Below are positions 36,745 to 48,525 of a stretch of 64,000 nt of DNA, one piece after another; the first letter of the stretch is position 1, and each line of letters starts with the position of its first letter. A model generated the notes under the pieces. The model searched no databases, was not told the DNA's origin, and saw nothing but the letters and a program-made list of their open reading frames with translations. The stretch is from contig JAKARC010000006.1 of NCBI GenBank assembly GCA_021822385.1, forward strand, positions 1 through 64,000. The letters run 5' to 3'. The position numbers and the translations under genes are program-made. Source of the stretch: Pseudomonadota bacterium. GTDB taxonomy: Bacteria > Pseudomonadota > Gammaproteobacteria > Steroidobacterales > Steroidobacteraceae.

Positions 36745-37959
36745 TCAGTGAATCAGATCATCCAAACGGAAGATGGGCAGGAGCATTGCAAAAACGATGC
36801 CCATGACGAACAGTCCCATCACTACAATCAACATCGGCCCGAGCAGACCGACCATGGCCGCCATGAGTGCATCGAGCTCGCGCTCCTGGCTGGCGGCGGC
36901 CTGATCGAGCATGGCATCGAGCTCCCCGCTCGCCTCCCCGCTCGAGATGAGGTGGATGGTCATCGGCGGGAACAGCTTGCTCACGGCGAGCGAGCGGCCG
37001 ATCGGAGCCCCCTCGCGCACCCGGTCGGCCGCCGCGAGCACGGCATCGCGCATCGGCAGGCTCGTGACGACTTCGCCCGAGATCCGCAGCGCATCGAGCA
37101 CCGGCACCGCGCTCGAGGAGAGGATGCTGAAAGTGCGGGTGAAGCGCGCCGTATTGAAGCCGCGCACCAGCTTGCCGGCGAGCGGCAGGCGCAACAACAC
37201 GCGGTGAAAGCGCCGGCGGGCCTGAGGGTCCCTGAGGCGTCGCCGCCACAGGAACACGGCCACGGCGATCCCGAGCACCAGCCAGATACCCTCGGTGCGC
37301 AGAAAACCGCTGGTGCCGATCAGGATGCGGGTGATGAGCGGCAGCTGCGCCTTATTGGCCTCGAATACGCCCACGACTTTGGGCACCACCCACACCATCA
37401 GGGCCGAGACGATGATGAAGCACATCACCGTGAGCACGATCGGGTAGAGCATCGCGGCGAGGACCTTCTGGTGGATTTCTTCGCGCCGCTCGGTGTAATC
37501 GGCGAGCCGTTCGAGCACCGCATCGAGGTGGCCGGCCTGCTCGCCGGCGCTGACGGTCGCGCGATAGATTTCCGGGAACACGCGCGGGTACTCGTTCAGA
37601 CCCTCGGCCAGGGTATGCCCCTCCATCACCTTGGCGCGTACGCCGAGCAGGATGCTTTGCAGGCGTGGTTTGTCGGTCTGCTGCGAGACGGCGAGAAGTG
37701 ACTCCTCGAGCGGCAGGCCGGCGCGCACCAAGGTGGCGAGCTGGCGCGTGAGCAGCGTCACGTCCGCAGCCGAAACCCGCCGCAGAAACGCGAAGGATTG
37801 CTGGCGGCTCGCCTCGCGCTCGGCCACCTCGCTGACACGCACCGGCAGCAGCTGCTGATCGCGCAGCTGCTGGCGGATGTGCCGCGGCGTGTCGCCCTCC
37901 AGGATGCCCTTGCGCTCCTTGCCGCTGGCATCGAGCGCCGTGTATTCGAAGGCGCCCAC
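36745..37959 (-). CDS. gspF: Type II secretion inner-membrane protein GspF
   Basis: 404 residues, polytopic platform protein of the type II secretion system. Starts GTG 37959 (MGAFEYTALDASGKERKGILEGDTPRHIRQQLRDQQL), the standard GspF opening. Two F domains (about 70-190 and 270-395) each precede hydrophobic segments: ILTVMCFIIVSALMVWVVPKVVGVF and LMAAMVGLLGPMLIVVMGLFVMGIVFAMLLPIF. GGAGG lies before the start, just downstream of the gspE stop. Pseudopilin genes gspG-K, which usually follow, are absent. Confidence 0.94.
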   Translation of the reverse strand: MGAFEYTALDASGKERKGILEGDTPRHIRQQLRDQQLLPVRVSEVAEREASRQQSFAFLRRVSAADVTLLTRQLATLVRAGLPLEESLLAVSQQTDKPRLQSILLGVRAKVMEGHTLAEGLNEYPRVFPEIYRATVSAGEQAGHLDAVLERLADYTERREEIHQKVLAAMLYPIVLTVMCFIIVSALMVWVVPKVVGVFEANKAQLPLITRILIGTSGFLRTEGIWLVLGIAVAVFLWRRRLRDPQARRRFHRVLLRLPLAGKLVRGFNTARFTRTFSILSSSAVPVLDALRISGEVVTSLPMRDAVLAAADRVREGAPIGRSLAVSKLFPPMTIHLISSGEASGELDAMLDQAAASQERELDALMAAMVGLLGPMLIVVMGLFVMGIVFAMLLPIFRLDDLIH

Positions 37960-37960
37960 C

Positions 37961-39466
37961 TCAATCCTCCCGCGTCACGCGCAGCACTTCCTCGAGCGTG
38001 GTCTCCCCGCGCAGGATACGCTCCCGGCCGTGATCGCGGATCGAGGGGGTGGTGCGGCGGGCGTGGTGCTCGATTTGCTGTTCGCTTGCGCCGTCATGGA
38101 TCATGGTGCGCAGCGTCTCATCAACGAGGATGAGTTCGTAGATGCCCGAGCGGCCACGGTAGCCGCCCATGGCGTCGGCGCCCGGCCGGTAGAGCGTCGG
38201 GGCGGGATCGCCCGCGGGCAGATGCAGCAGCCGCCGTTCGGCTTCCCCGGCCGTGAAGGGCTGCTTGGTGGCCGGATTGAGTACCCGCACCAGGCGCTGG
38301 GCCAGCACACCGATGAGGCTCGAGGAGAGCAGGAACGGCTCGATACCCATGTCGCGCAGGCGAGTGACGGCGCCGGCGGCGGTATTTGTGTGCAGCGTCG
38401 AGAGCACGAGATGGCCGGTGAGACTTGCCTGGACGGCAATCTGAGCGGTTTCAAGGTCGCGGATTTCCCCGATCATCACCACATCCGGATCCTGACGCAG
38501 GATGGCGCGCAAACCACGTGCGAAGGTCATCTCTACCTTGGTGTTGACCTGAGTCTGGCCGATGCCGTCGATGTAGTACTCGATCGGATCCTCGACCGTC
38601 ATGATATTGCGGGTGTCGTCGTTCAACCGCTCGAGCGCCGCGTACAGGGTCGTGGTCTTGCCCGAGCCGGTCGGCCCCGTCACGAGCAGAATGCCGTGCG
38701 GCTTGTGAATGAGCTCATCGACCCGGCGCTCGGTCTGCGCATCCATCCCGAGGGCATGCAGGTCGAGCCGTCCGGCCTGCTTATCGAGGATGCGCAGCAC
38801 CACCCGCTCGCCGTAACCGGCCGGAATGGTCGAGACGCGCACATCGACGGCGCGGCCGGCAATGCGCAGGCTGATGCGCCCATCCTGCGGCAGGCGCTTC
38901 TCGGCGATATCGAGCTTGGACATGACTTTGACGCGCGAGACGACCAGCGGCGCGACCGCGCGCCGGGACTGCAGCACCTCACGCAGCACTCCATCGACGC
39001 GAAAGCGCACCACCAGACGGTTTTCGAACGGCTCGATGTGGATGTCGGAGGCATTCTCCTTGACCGCCTGGGTGAGCACGGCATTGATCAGGCGGATGAT
39101 GGGTGCATCGTCGTCGCTGTCGAGCAGATCGGCCTGCTCGGGCAGCTCCTGGGCGAGATGCGCTAGATCCTCCGTCCCGTTCAACCCCTCGACGGCCTGC
39201 ATGGCGTCGGAGCCGGCCTCGTACACCTGCTGCAGCAGCTGGTCGAATTCGGCCGCGGTGACGCGGGTGAGCCGGATCGGGCGGCCGAGCACCCGCCGGG
39301 CTTCGGCGAGCCCGAGCGCGGAGGCCTGCTCGCGGCAGACGCACTCGGCGCTCTCGGGCGTGAGGGTCCGCACGAGCACGCCGTGGCGCTTGGCGAACGC
39401 GAAGGGCAGGCGCGGCGCCGCCGCGATGACCTCGGCCTTGGCATCGATGGGTCGCGGTTCGCTCAC
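37961..39466 (-). CDS. gspE: Type II secretion ATPase GspE
   Basis: Cytoplasmic secretion ATPase, about 501 residues from GTG 39466 ([12 protein letters not shown]), which overlaps the gspD stop as GTGA; the longer track ORF would run into gspD. N1E/N2 domains precede the motor. Walker A is [15 protein letters not shown], with Asp box [16 protein letters not shown], Walker [17 protein letters not shown] and His box [11 protein letters not shown]. The C-terminal part reads [16 protein letters not shown] and then [17 protein letters not shown]. Most GspE proteins carry two CxxC pairs at these points, so the zinc-binding tetracysteine is missing here. Confidence 0.94.
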   Translation of the reverse strand: MSEPRPIDAKAEVIAAAPRLPFAFAKRHGVLVRTLTPESAECVCREQASALGLAEARRVLGRPIRLTRVTAAEFDQLLQQVYEAGSDAMQAVEGLNGTEDLAHLAQELPEQADLLDSDDDAPIIRLINAVLTQAVKENASDIHIEPFENRLVVRFRVDGVLREVLQSRRAVAPLVVSRVKVMSKLDIAEKRLPQDGRISLRIAGRAVDVRVSTIPAGYGERVVLRILDKQAGRLDLHALGMDAQTERRVDELIHKPHGILLVTGPTGSGKTTTLYAALERLNDDTRNIMTVEDPIEYYIDGIGQTQVNTKVEMTFARGLRAILRQDPDVVMIGEIRDLETAQIAVQASLTGHLVLSTLHTNTAAGAVTRLRDMGIEPFLLSSSLIGVLAQRLVRVLNPATKQPFTAGEAERRLLHLPAGDPAPTLYRPGADAMGGYRGRSGIYELILVDETLRTMIHDGASEQQIEHHARRTTPSIRDHGRERILRGETTLEEVLRVTRED

Positions 39467-41514
39467 GGCGTGGGCGGGCTCGCGGTGCTTGCGGCGGCCG
39501 GTTTCCTCGGCGCGCGCGTGGTCTGCGTCATCTTCCGGGCCGGATGGCGGGCGCGGGTCGTGGCGGGCAGCGGCGGTAACTGCGGCAGGGGTTGGCCGGA
39601 GAGCAGCGGCGGCCATTGACTCGGCGGCTGGGCCCGCTCCTGCTCGAGCATGTACCGGTATGTGCCGCTGGTCTGGCTGTTGGCCTCAGCCTGATTGCGC
39701 AGAATCGTCGGTTTGATGAAGATCATGAGATTGGTGCGTGTCGAGCTGTCATTGCGCGCCTTGAACAGCCAGCCGATGATCGGAATGTCCCCGACGTAGG
39801 GTATGCCGGTATTGGCACGGTCCTGCTCGTTCTCGATCAGGCCGCCGAGAACGACGACACCCTTGTTGCGGATCAGCACGTTGGTCGTGATGCTGCGCTT
39901 GAGCGTGGTCGGATTGACCTCGGAGGTGGAGGTGGGCAGTACGCTCGAGCTCTCCACGGCGATTTTCAGCAGCACCGAGTTGCCGGTGGCCGAAATCGTC
40001 GGGGTGACCTTGAGAATGGTGCCGACCGCAATCTGCTGATAGGTCTGAAACGGCGTGACCGAGCCGTTGGTGACCGTGGAGGCACTGGTGTACTGGCCGG
40101 TCACGTACGGCACCTCTTCGACCGACTTCAGCACCGCGGCGTGATTGTCCAGAGTCACCGCCGAGGGTGTCGCCACGATGTTGGTGCCGCTGTTGGAACG
40201 TAGCGCGCGCAACATAGCGGCGAACGACACCCCGCCGGCGCTCACCTCGCCGATGCCGATGGTCGTGCCCTCGAGCAGCGATGTGGTCAGATTCGTGGGG
40301 TTCTGCGCCGCCGCGGCGAGATCGACGATGCTGGTGTTGCCGACCGGAGCGACGAAGCCGCCGAGCGGCAGCTTGTCTACCTGCGAATACGCAGCCCAAT
40401 TGACGCCGAGGTCGTCGGTCTTGTCGACATCCACCTCGGCGATGATGGCTTGCACGAGGACCTGGGGCTGGCGGATATCGAGCTGATGGACGATGTGCAA
40501 GATCGTGCGCATCACTTTCGGGGGGGCAGTGATTACGAGCGCATTGTCCTGCGTGTCGGCCCACACGAGCGCATTCTTTTCGGCAGCGGCCTGCGCGGCG
40601 CCCTTGACACCGCCGCCGGTGGAGATCTCGGCGAGTTCGCGCATCTGTTTCTCGAGCTGCGGGGCGAGGACTTTGGCGCTGGCGTAATGCAGGTACACTA
40701 CGCGCGTGTCGCCGCCGCCGGCGGCGCGTGTGTCGAGCTCCGCCACGAGCGCGCGAATGCGCAGCCGCTCGGCCGGGTCGCCGCTGATCAGCACGCTGTT
40801 GGTACGCGGGTCCGCGACGATCTTGAACGTGCGGCCCATCTGCGTCTGGGCCGCCCCCTGATAGAGCTCATCGATCACCTGCACGACCTGCGTCGCCGAG
40901 GCGTTCCGCAACGGTATGACGTCGACGTCCTGATTGCCGACGCGGTCCATGCGCTCGACGATGCGGATGATGCGGTGCACGTTACTCGCCCGGTCCGAAA
41001 TAATGAGCAGATTCGAGGGCGGATAGGCGGCGAGGTGTCCCCACTCGGGCACCAGCGGGCGCAGGATGGGCACGAGCTCCGCGGCGCTCACGTTCTGCAC
41101 CGGGATGACATCGGTCACGATCTCATCCGAGGTCGCGCTCACTTTTTTCGGCAGGTTGATTCCGGGCATGATGCGCTCATCGGCATTGGGCACGATGTCG
41201 ATGATGTTGTGTCCGGACGGCACCGCGATGTATCCATAGACCGACAGGATCGAGAGGAACGCCTGGTAGAAGGCCTTGGGCGACAACGGGGTTGCCGAGT
41301 ACATCGTCACTTCTGCGTTCACCCGCGGGTCGACGATGATGTCCTTGCCGGTTGCGGCGCTGACCGCCTGGATGATCTGGCGGATGTTGGCGTCCTTGAA
41401 GTTCGGCGTGATGCGCGTTGCCGCCGGCTCGGCCGCGCGGCAGATGAGGGGAATGCCGGCGAGGATGCCGAGCGCGAGTACGCGTAAGCCTCTGATCAAC
41501 GGAAGGCTCCTCAT
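39463..41514 (-). CDS. gspD: Type II secretion secretin GspD
   Basis: 683 residues; forms the outer-membrane secretion pore. Signal peptide [28 protein letters not shown]0 domain ([29 protein letters not shown]), then repeated N1-N3 ring domains ([60 protein letters not shown]). The C-terminal secretin domain has [10 protein letters not shown] and [14 protein letters not shown]. The last 60 residues are Pro/Ala/Thr-rich. The start overlaps the gspC stop (ATGA) and the stop overlaps the gspE start. No GspS pilotin gene is recognisable nearby. Confidence 0.95.
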   Translation of the reverse strand: MRSLPLIRGLRVLALGILAGIPLICRAAEPAATRITPNFKDANIRQIIQAVSAATGKDIIVDPRVNAEVTMYSATPLSPKAFYQAFLSILSVYGYIAVPSGHNIIDIVPNADERIMPGINLPKKVSATSDEIVTDVIPVQNVSAAELVPILRPLVPEWGHLAAYPPSNLLIISDRASNVHRIIRIVERMDRVGNQDVDVIPLRNASATQVVQVIDELYQGAAQTQMGRTFKIVADPRTNSVLISGDPAERLRIRALVAELDTRAAGGGDTRVVYLHYASAKVLAPQLEKQMRELAEISTGGGVKGAAQAAAEKNALVWADTQDNALVITAPPKVMRTILHIVHQLDIRQPQVLVQAIIAEVDVDKTDDLGVNWAAYSQVDKLPLGGFVAPVGNTSIVDLAAAAQNPTNLTTSLLEGTTIGIGEVSAGGVSFAAMLRALRSNSGTNIVATPSAVTLDNHAAVLKSVEEVPYVTGQYTSASTVTNGSVTPFQTYQQIAVGTILKVTPTISATGNSVLLKIAVESSSVLPTSTSEVNPTTLKRSITTNVLIRNKGVVVLGGLIENEQDRANTGIPYVGDIPIIGWLFKARNDSSTRTNLMIFIKPTILRNQAEANSQTSGTYRYMLEQERAQPPSQWPPLLSGQPLPQLPPLPATTRARHPARKMTQTTRAPRKPAAASTASPPTP

Positions 41515-42482
41515 GGCGATGGCGGTGGTGCGGCCGGTGCGGCCCCGAAGGGCAGGGGGGTAGGGGCGCTTGCAGCCGGCTGAGCGGCGGCGGGGATCCG
41601 AAGTGACTGCGCGGCAGACTCCACCTGAGCCAGATTGAGCGTCAGGACGCGCTGTACGCCGTGGCGCAGGATGGTCACCGTCGCCTGGCTCGAGGAGCCG
41701 AGCGTGTCGAAGACCTCCTGGTCCTGTGCGGGGTTGTCGAGCGGTGTGCCGTTGATGGCCATGACGAGATCCCCGGATTTAAGTCCGAGGCGCGCGAACG
41801 CCTGCGGGTCGCTGCCCGGATACACCCGATAGCCACGCAGCCGGCCGTCGGCGAACACTGGCTCGGGACGCAGCAGTTCAGCGAGCACTGCCGGGTGGCG
41901 CGCAACCAGGGCACGCATGTGCGCGGCAAACTGCGGCGCCCGGGTCGCCGACAGCGGCAGCGCTGCGCGCGGCGGCGGTGTGTTGATGGGCGATTGCCGG
42001 GGTAACGACAGCGATTGCAATTGTCCATTGCGCCGCAGCAGGACTTTTTCGGGCAGCACCGCATCGAGCTCGGCTCCGCCCGGTACGCTGTCGCCGACCG
42101 CGTAGACCTTGGCCGTCTGGGCGTTCGGACCGAGAATGGCCAGGCCGCCAAAGGGGTCGGGCACGGCCATGACGCCGGTGAGGACCAGCGGCAGGGATGT
42201 CTGCGGAGCGTCCGCGCCGAGGGGACCTGTGCCCGGGGCGGCTCGACCGAACAGGTGACTTGAGACGATTTGCGCCACGTCCGGCGCTTGGGCATGCGGG
42301 TGCCAGACCGCCGGCGCCGGCGGCGGCGGCCCGCCGCTCGCAAAGCCGGTTACAAGCAGCGCCAATTGCCCGGCGACCGCCAGCGCGAGGAGCGCGGTGG
42401 TCCAGCCGGGACCGCGCTGCGCGAGCAGCGTGCGCCAGTGGTCACTTGCCCGAAATCCCTCGAGCCAGGACGCGGTGTTCAT
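41511..42482 (-). CDS. gspC: Type II secretion protein GspC
   Basis: 323 residues. Cytoplasmic N-terminus, a membrane helix TALLALAVAGQLALLVTGFA (about 29-48), a Pro-rich linker, then the homology region IVSSHLFG...PLVLTGVMAVPDPFGGLAILGPNAQTAKVYAVGDSVPGGAELDAVLPEKVLLRRNG that contacts GspD. A C-terminal PDZ domain follows (GYRVYPGSDPQAFARLGLKSGDLVMAINGTPLDNP). First gene of the gspC-D-E-F operon; its stop overlaps the gspD start. It links the inner-membrane platform to the secretin. Confidence 0.92.
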   Translation of the reverse strand: MNTASWLEGFRASDHWRTLLAQRGPGWTTALLALAVAGQLALLVTGFASGGPPPPAPAVWHPHAQAPDVAQIVSSHLFGRAAPGTGPLGADAPQTSLPLVLTGVMAVPDPFGGLAILGPNAQTAKVYAVGDSVPGGAELDAVLPEKVLLRRNGQLQSLSLPRQSPINTPPPRAALPLSATRAPQFAAHMRALVARHPAVLAELLRPEPVFADGRLRGYRVYPGSDPQAFARLGLKSGDLVMAINGTPLDNPAQDQEVFDTLGSSSQATVTILRHGVQRVLTLNLAQVESAAQSLRIPAAAQPAASAPTPLPFGAAPAAPPPSP

Positions 42483-42672
42483 TCGGTGTGTCGATCGGGT
42501 CCGAGACGGTTAGACCAGCCAGAGGTTCATGGCGTTCAGCATCGTTCAATGGATGATACGAGTCCGTCGGCCGCGCTCACAAGCGCTTGTTTCTCAAATA
42601 TCAGCGGCGGTCCGCAGGGCGCAGGCGCTTGCCGCACTTGTGTTGCGCGCAGCCGCCCCCTATAAAGACTGC

Positions 42673-42993
42673 ATGTCCGACCCCCATCCTACCCGACCCG
42701 AAACCGGGGCGATCGTCGAGGAGGCGCGGCCCGAGGTCAAGCCCCCGCCGCTGTTCCGGGTCGTGCTGCTGAACGACGATTACACACCCATGGAATTCGT
42801 CGTCGACGTGCTGGAGAAATTCTTCGCACTCGACCGTTCCACCGCGACGCGTATCATGCTGGAAGTGCACACGCAGGGTAAGGGTGTGTGCGGGATTTTC
42901 ACCTTCCAAATTGCCGAGACGAAGGTTGCGCAGGTGACCACCTATGCCCGCGACAACCAACATCCCCTGATGTGCACGATGGAAGAGGCTTAG
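42673..42993 (+). CDS. clpS: ClpA adaptor ClpS
   Basis: 106 residues from ATG 42673 ([12 protein letters not shown]); the upstream extension in the track is unsupported. After a flexible N-terminus the core reads [28 protein letters not shown], which forms the N-degron pocket, and [40 protein letters not shown]. ClpS delivers proteins with N-terminal Leu, Phe, Tyr or Trp to ClpAP. It is followed 21 nt later by clpA, and Aat, which adds Leu or Phe to N-termini, is also in this block, so the N-end-rule pathway is grouped. Confidence 0.95.
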   Translation: MSDPHPTRPETGAIVEEARPEVKPPPLFRVVLLNDDYTPMEFVVDVLEKFFALDRSTATRIMLEVHTQGKGVCGIFTFQIAETKVAQVTTYARDNQHPLMCTMEEA

Positions 42994-43014
42994 GCGGTAA
43001 GAGGCTCGAGTAAA

Positions 43015-45279
43015 GTGCTGTCCAACGAGCTTGAATATTGTTTGAACGATGCATTCCATCAGGCACGCGAGGCTCGCCACGAGTACCTGACGGTCGAGCA
43101 TCTGTTGCTGGCCATCCTCGATACGCCGCGGGTGCGCGAGGTGCTGCGCGCCTGTGGCGCGGACTTGGCGCGGCTGCGTCAGGAGCTGAAAGAGCACATC
43201 GAGCAGTCCACGCCACGGGTGAGCGAGGGCCTGGAGCGCGAGGTGCAGCCGACGCTCGGCTTCCAGCGCGTGCTACAGCGCGCGGTCTATCACGTGCAAT
43301 CGAGCAGCCGCAAGGAAGTCGGTGTCGCGGATGTGCTGGTCGCGATCTTCAGCGAGAAGCAGAGTCACGCGGTGTTTCTGCTCAATCGCCGGCACGTCAC
43401 ACGCCTGGACGTGGTGAATTACATCGCGCACGGACTGTCGAAGCTCGCCGAAGAGAAATCGGCCGACGAGCCGTCGGCGGCCGAGGAGCGCGAGGCCGAC
43501 GGGAGCAGCGCGCTTGAGAAATACACCACCAATTTGAACCGGATGGCGCAGGAGGGACGCATCGATCCGCTGATCGGGCGGGCGCTCGAGGTCGAGCGCA
43601 CGATCGAGATCCTGTGCCGGCGCCGCAAGAACAATCCGCTCTACGTGGGCGAGGCAGGAGTTGGCAAGACCGCCATCGCCGAGGGTCTGGCGCGGTTGAT
43701 CGTCGAGGAAAAAGTGCCCGAAGTGCTCGCGGAGTGCACGCTTTACGCGCTCGACATGGGTGCGCTCATCGCCGGTACCAAATATCGCGGGGATTTCGAG
43801 AAGCGCCTGAAAGGGGTGATCGGTGAGCTAAAGAAGCTCCCGGGGGCGATCCTGTTCATCGACGAGATTCACACGGTGATCGGCGCTGGTGCGGCCTCGG
43901 GGGGCGTCATGGACGCCTCCAATCTGATCAAGCCGGTGCTCACCAATGGCGAACTGCGCTGCATTGGCTCGACCACTTATCAGGAATATCGCGGCATCTT
44001 CGAGAAGGATCACGCGCTGGCGCGCCGATTCCAGAAGATCGATGTCACCGAGCCCTCGGTCCAGGAAACCGTGGAAATCCTGCTCGGCCTGAAGGGTCGG
44101 TTCGAGGCGCATCATGGCATCCCCTACACCACCGCGGCGCTGCAGGCGGCCGCCGAGCTTGCGGCACGGCACATCAACGAGCGCCACCTGCCGGACAAAG
44201 CCATCGATGTCGTCGATGAGGCCGGTGCGCGCCAGCGCTTGAAGCCCGCGCCGGAGCGTCCGGCGGCCATCGAGGTGAGCCATATCGAGGATGTGGTGGC
44301 GCGCATGGCGCGCATCCCGCCGAAGAGCGTGTCATCGTCCGATCGGGAGGCGCTGCGCAGCCTCGAGCGCAACCTGAAGCTGGTGATCTTTGGTCAGGAC
44401 CGTGCCGTCGAGGCGCTGGCCGCGGCCATCAAGATGGCGCGCTCCGGGCTGGGCGATCAGCGCAAACCGGTTGGCAGCTTCCTGTTCGCCGGTCCGACCG
44501 GCGTTGGCAAGACGGAGGTGACCCGGCAGCTCGCCCTCATCCTCGGGGTGCAGTTCTTGCGCTTCGACATGTCTGAATACATGGAGCGGCACACCGTCTC
44601 ACGCCTGGTGGGCGCACCGCCCGGTTACGTCGGCTTCGATCAGGGCGGGCTGCTCACCGAGGCGGTGACCCAGCATCCGCACTGCGTGCTGCTGTTCGAT
44701 GAGATCGAGAAGGCCCATCCCGACGTGTTCAATCTGTTGCTGCAGGTGATGGATCACGGCACGCTGACGGATAACAACGGCCGCAAGGCCGATTTCCGCC
44801 ATGTCATCATCGTCATGACCACGAACGCCGGTGCGCAGGAGATGGCCCGTCCCTCCATCGGCTTCACGACCCAGGACCATGCCAGCGACGGCATGGAGGC
44901 GATCCGGCGGCTGTTCACGCCCGAGTTCAGAAATCGCCTGGATGCCATCATTCCATTTGCGCCGCTCGATCGGCCCACCATCGAGCGCGTGGTGGACAAG
45001 CTGATCCTCGAGGTGGAGATGCAACTCGAGCAAAAGGGCGTGCAGATCTCTCTCGACGAGGCCGCGCGGCGCTGGATTGCCGAGAAGGGCTGGGATCCGA
45101 AGATGGGCGCGCGGCCGATGGCCCGTACGCTGCAGGAGTACATCAAACGCCCGCTGGCCGAGGAACTCCTGTTCGGGCGTCTGGTCGGCGGCGGGCAGGT
45201 GCGTGTATCGGTGGCTTCGGACAGCTCGCATCTGGAGCTGACGTGCACGAGCGCAGCGCAGCCGGAGGTGGCTGTTTAG
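43015..45279 (+). CDS. clpA: ClpAP protease ATPase subunit ClpA
   Basis: 754 residues. The N domain (about 1-145; [34 protein letters not shown]) binds ClpS. First AAA module Walker A is [15 protein letters not shown] with Walker [15 protein letters not shown]. The second module has [15 protein letters not shown] and [23 protein letters not shown]. The ClpP-binding loop IGF lies in [10 protein letters not shown]. Starts GTG 43015. The last 4 nt overlap the end of convergent infA. The acidic linker [21 protein letters not shown] between N domain and motor is characteristic. Confidence 0.96.
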   Translation: MLSNELEYCLNDAFHQAREARHEYLTVEHLLLAILDTPRVREVLRACGADLARLRQELKEHIEQSTPRVSEGLEREVQPTLGFQRVLQRAVYHVQSSSRKEVGVADVLVAIFSEKQSHAVFLLNRRHVTRLDVVNYIAHGLSKLAEEKSADEPSAAEEREADGSSALEKYTTNLNRMAQEGRIDPLIGRALEVERTIEILCRRRKNNPLYVGEAGVGKTAIAEGLARLIVEEKVPEVLAECTLYALDMGALIAGTKYRGDFEKRLKGVIGELKKLPGAILFIDEIHTVIGAGAASGGVMDASNLIKPVLTNGELRCIGSTTYQEYRGIFEKDHALARRFQKIDVTEPSVQETVEILLGLKGRFEAHHGIPYTTAALQAAAELAARHINERHLPDKAIDVVDEAGARQRLKPAPERPAAIEVSHIEDVVARMARIPPKSVSSSDREALRSLERNLKLVIFGQDRAVEALAAAIKMARSGLGDQRKPVGSFLFAGPTGVGKTEVTRQLALILGVQFLRFDMSEYMERHTVSRLVGAPPGYVGFDQGGLLTEAVTQHPHCVLLFDEIEKAHPDVFNLLLQVMDHGTLTDNNGRKADFRHVIIVMTTNAGAQEMARPSIGFTTQDHASDGMEAIRRLFTPEFRNRLDAIIPFAPLDRPTIERVVDKLILEVEMQLEQKGVQISLDEAARRWIAEKGWDPKMGARPMARTLQEYIKRPLAEELLFGRLVGGGQVRVSVASDSSHLELTCTSAAQPEVAV

Positions 45280-45494
45280 CGCCCGCGATAGATGATGCGT
45301 CCCTTGGTGAGATCGTACGGGGTCAGTTCTACCGTAACCTGATCGCCGGTGAGGATGCGGATGTAGTTCTTGCGCATCTTGCCGGAGATATGGGCGGTCA
45401 CGATGTGCCCGTTCTTGAGCTTCACGCGGAAGGTGGTGTTGGGTAGGGTTTCTACCACTTCACCCTCCATCTGGATGGCGTCTTCTTTGGACAT
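45276..45494 (-). CDS. infA: Translation initiation factor IF-1
   Basis: 72 residues, exactly the usual length: [73 protein letters not shown] single OB fold that binds the ribosomal A site during initiation. The track ORF extends upstream without homology; ATG 45494 is the conserved start. Its place next to clpA and aat matches E. coli. It is 100 nt downstream of aat on the same strand. Confidence 0.97.
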   Translation of the reverse strand: MSKEDAIQMEGEVVETLPNTTFRVKLKNGHIVTAHISGKMRKNYIRILTGDQVTVELTPYDLTKGRIIYRGR

Positions 45495-45594
45495 ATGACC
45501 CTTTGCATTGCGGGGGCGCGAATTGCAGCACAAAAGGCCGCGTCGACGCAATTTGAAACGCGCAGTCGCTCGGGGTGGGTCGGACGCCTGGACC

Positions 45595-46299
45595 TCACCG
45601 GACCGGGTTGGCTGCGGCGAGCGGTAGCGGCAGGGGCGCGATCCAGCGCTCGAGCAGGCGCTGGAACTCGGCGCGGCTGATCGAACGGGCACCCAGGCTC
45701 GCCAGGTGCGCCGAGGGCATTTGGCAGTCGATGAGCGCAATGTCGTTGCCGGCGCACAGCGCAACCAGGTGTGCGAGGGCCACTTTCGAGGCATCGCGCT
45801 GCCGGCTGAACATCGATTCCCCGAAGAAGACTCCACCGAGCCGCACGCCGTACAGCCCGCCGGCAAGGACCCCGGCGCGCATCACTTCCAGACTGTGGGC
45901 AAAGCCGAGGTGATGCAGCCGTACGTAGGCAGCGCGCATCTCGGGGGTGATCCAGGTGCCGGGGCTGCGGGCCCGGGGTGCTGCGCACGCTTCGATCACC
46001 GCCTCGAACTGCTGGTCGATATCCACATGGTAGCCTTTGTTCCGTAAGGTTTTGGCAAGACTGCGGTGACAGCGGAACTCCGCCGGAAACAGGACCGTGC
46101 GCGGATCCGGTGCCCACCACAACACCGGCTGGCCGGGGGCGTACCAGGGGAAGATGCCGCGCCGGTAGGCGGCCAGCAGCCGCCGGATCGACAGATCGGC
46201 GCCCGCGGCGAGCAGTCCGGAGGGCTCGGCCAGCGCATCCTCGAGCGGCGGAAACCACTCGGGCGCATCGTGCGCGGACAGCCAGGTAATGCGCCTCAT
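45595..46299 (-). CDS. aat: Leucyl/phenylalanyl-tRNA-protein transferase
   Basis: Adds Leu or Phe to proteins with N-terminal Arg or Lys, marking them for ClpS/ClpAP. 234 residues. Signatures are [112 protein letters not shown] and [21 protein letters not shown]. The ATG overlaps the stop of the upstream DUF482 gene by 4 nt. Downstream lies infA. Confidence 0.96.
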   Translation of the reverse strand: MRRITWLSAHDAPEWFPPLEDALAEPSGLLAAGADLSIRRLLAAYRRGIFPWYAPGQPVLWWAPDPRTVLFPAEFRCHRSLAKTLRNKGYHVDIDQQFEAVIEACAAPRARSPGTWITPEMRAAYVRLHHLGFAHSLEVMRAGVLAGGLYGVRLGGVFFGESMFSRQRDASKVALAHLVALCAGNDIALIDCQMPSAHLASLGARSISRAEFQRLLERWIAPLPLPLAAANPVR

Positions 46300-47435
46300 G
46301 AGGGCGCCTTGCGGAAGGGGACGTGCCGGCCGACCTCACCGGCATAGGCGTCCACCCAGTCGGCTTCGTGCGCGAGGAACTCGGCGATGGCGGCGCGAAA
46401 GTCGGTATCGAGGATGTGATGGGCCGACCAGGTGAGGGTGGGCTCGAAGCCGCGGCTGATCTTGTGCTCCCCCTGCGTGCCGGGTTCGAAATGGCCGATG
46501 CCGCGCTCGATGCAGAACTCGATTCCCTGGTGATAGCAGGTCTCGAAGTGCAGGCTGTGGTAGGGGCCCTCGGCACCCCAGTAACGGCCCCAGAGTGTCT
46601 CGGTGGACCAGAAGAATACGGCCGCGGCCACCGGCTGTCCGTGCTGCACGGCGACCTTCACCATCAGGGCGTCCCCGAGCGTGCGCGCAATCTCGGCGAA
46701 GCACTCGGCGCTGAGGTACGGCTCGTGCCCGTGCCGTAGAAACGTCGCACGGTGAAAGGCGTGCACGCGATGGAGCAGCGGGCGATCGATCTCGGAGCCG
46801 AGATAGGTGCGGAACTCGATCCCCGCCTCGGCGACGCGCCGGCGTTCGCGATGCGCTTTCTTGCGCTTCTCGGCCGTGAAGGTGCCGAGATAGTCCTCGA
46901 AGCTGCGATAGCCGCGGTTCGTCCAGTGAAACTGGCAATCACGCCGCAGCAGCCAGCCGGCGGCCGCGCAGGCCGCCCGATCCTGTGCCGTGAGGAACAG
47001 TGCGTGCGCGGATGAGCAGCCGCGCTCGCGCGCGAGGTCCGCAAGCGCCGCCAGCAGCCGCGCGGCGAGCGTCGGCCGGTCGAGATCCGCGCGCACCAGC
47101 AGTCGCGGCCCGCTGGCCGGCGTGAACGGTATCGCCAGGGTGAGCTTCGGATAGTAGTTCTGTCCGTGGCGGGCGTAGGCCTCGGCCCAGGCGAAATCGA
47201 AGACGAATTCACCGAAGGAGTTCGTCTTGAGGTACACCGCCGCAGCGGCAGCCAGACCGTTGGCATCGTGCAGCGTGATCGGGCACGGCAGCCAGCCGCG
47301 CGCCTGCCCGAGGCAGCCGGTGTGCTCGAGCGCGGCCAGAAACTCATGACGCAGGAACGGCTGCGCGGCACCGGCGAGCGTGTTCCACTGCTGCCGATTG
47401 ATCTGATCGATGCTCGAGTGGACGGCGAGCCGCAT
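46296..47435 (-). CDS. DUF482 / GNAT-like peptidogalycan-type acyltransferase
   Basis: 379 residues. Matches the DUF482 pattern: WNTLAGAAQPFLRHEFLAALEHTGC near the start, AAVYLKTNSFGEFVFDFAWAEAYARHGQNYYPKLTLAIPFTPASGPRLLV, FHWTNRGYRSFEDYLGTFTAEKRKKAHRERRRV and FFWSTETLWGRYWGAEGPYHSLHFETCYHQGIEFCIERGIGHFEPGTQGEHKISRGFEP. The fold is related to FemAB/GNAT acyltransferases; the substrate is unknown. It takes the place that cydD/cydC occupy between aat and trxB in E. coli. It overlaps aat by 4 nt and begins 9 nt after the trxB stop, so it is in the trxB-aat-infA operon. Confidence 0.88.
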   Translation of the reverse strand: MRLAVHSSIDQINRQQWNTLAGAAQPFLRHEFLAALEHTGCLGQARGWLPCPITLHDANGLAAAAAVYLKTNSFGEFVFDFAWAEAYARHGQNYYPKLTLAIPFTPASGPRLLVRADLDRPTLAARLLAALADLARERGCSSAHALFLTAQDRAACAAAGWLLRRDCQFHWTNRGYRSFEDYLGTFTAEKRKKAHRERRRVAEAGIEFRTYLGSEIDRPLLHRVHAFHRATFLRHGHEPYLSAECFAEIARTLGDALMVKVAVQHGQPVAAAVFFWSTETLWGRYWGAEGPYHSLHFETCYHQGIEFCIERGIGHFEPGTQGEHKISRGFEPTLTWSAHHILDTDFRAAIAEFLAHEADWVDAYAGEVGRHVPFRKAPS

Positions 47436-47444
47436 GTCACTGCG

Positions 47445-48494
<1,050 letters not shown>

Positions 48495-48525
48495 CTAGAA
48501 TCAGTTTATTGCTTTTTGCTCGATT

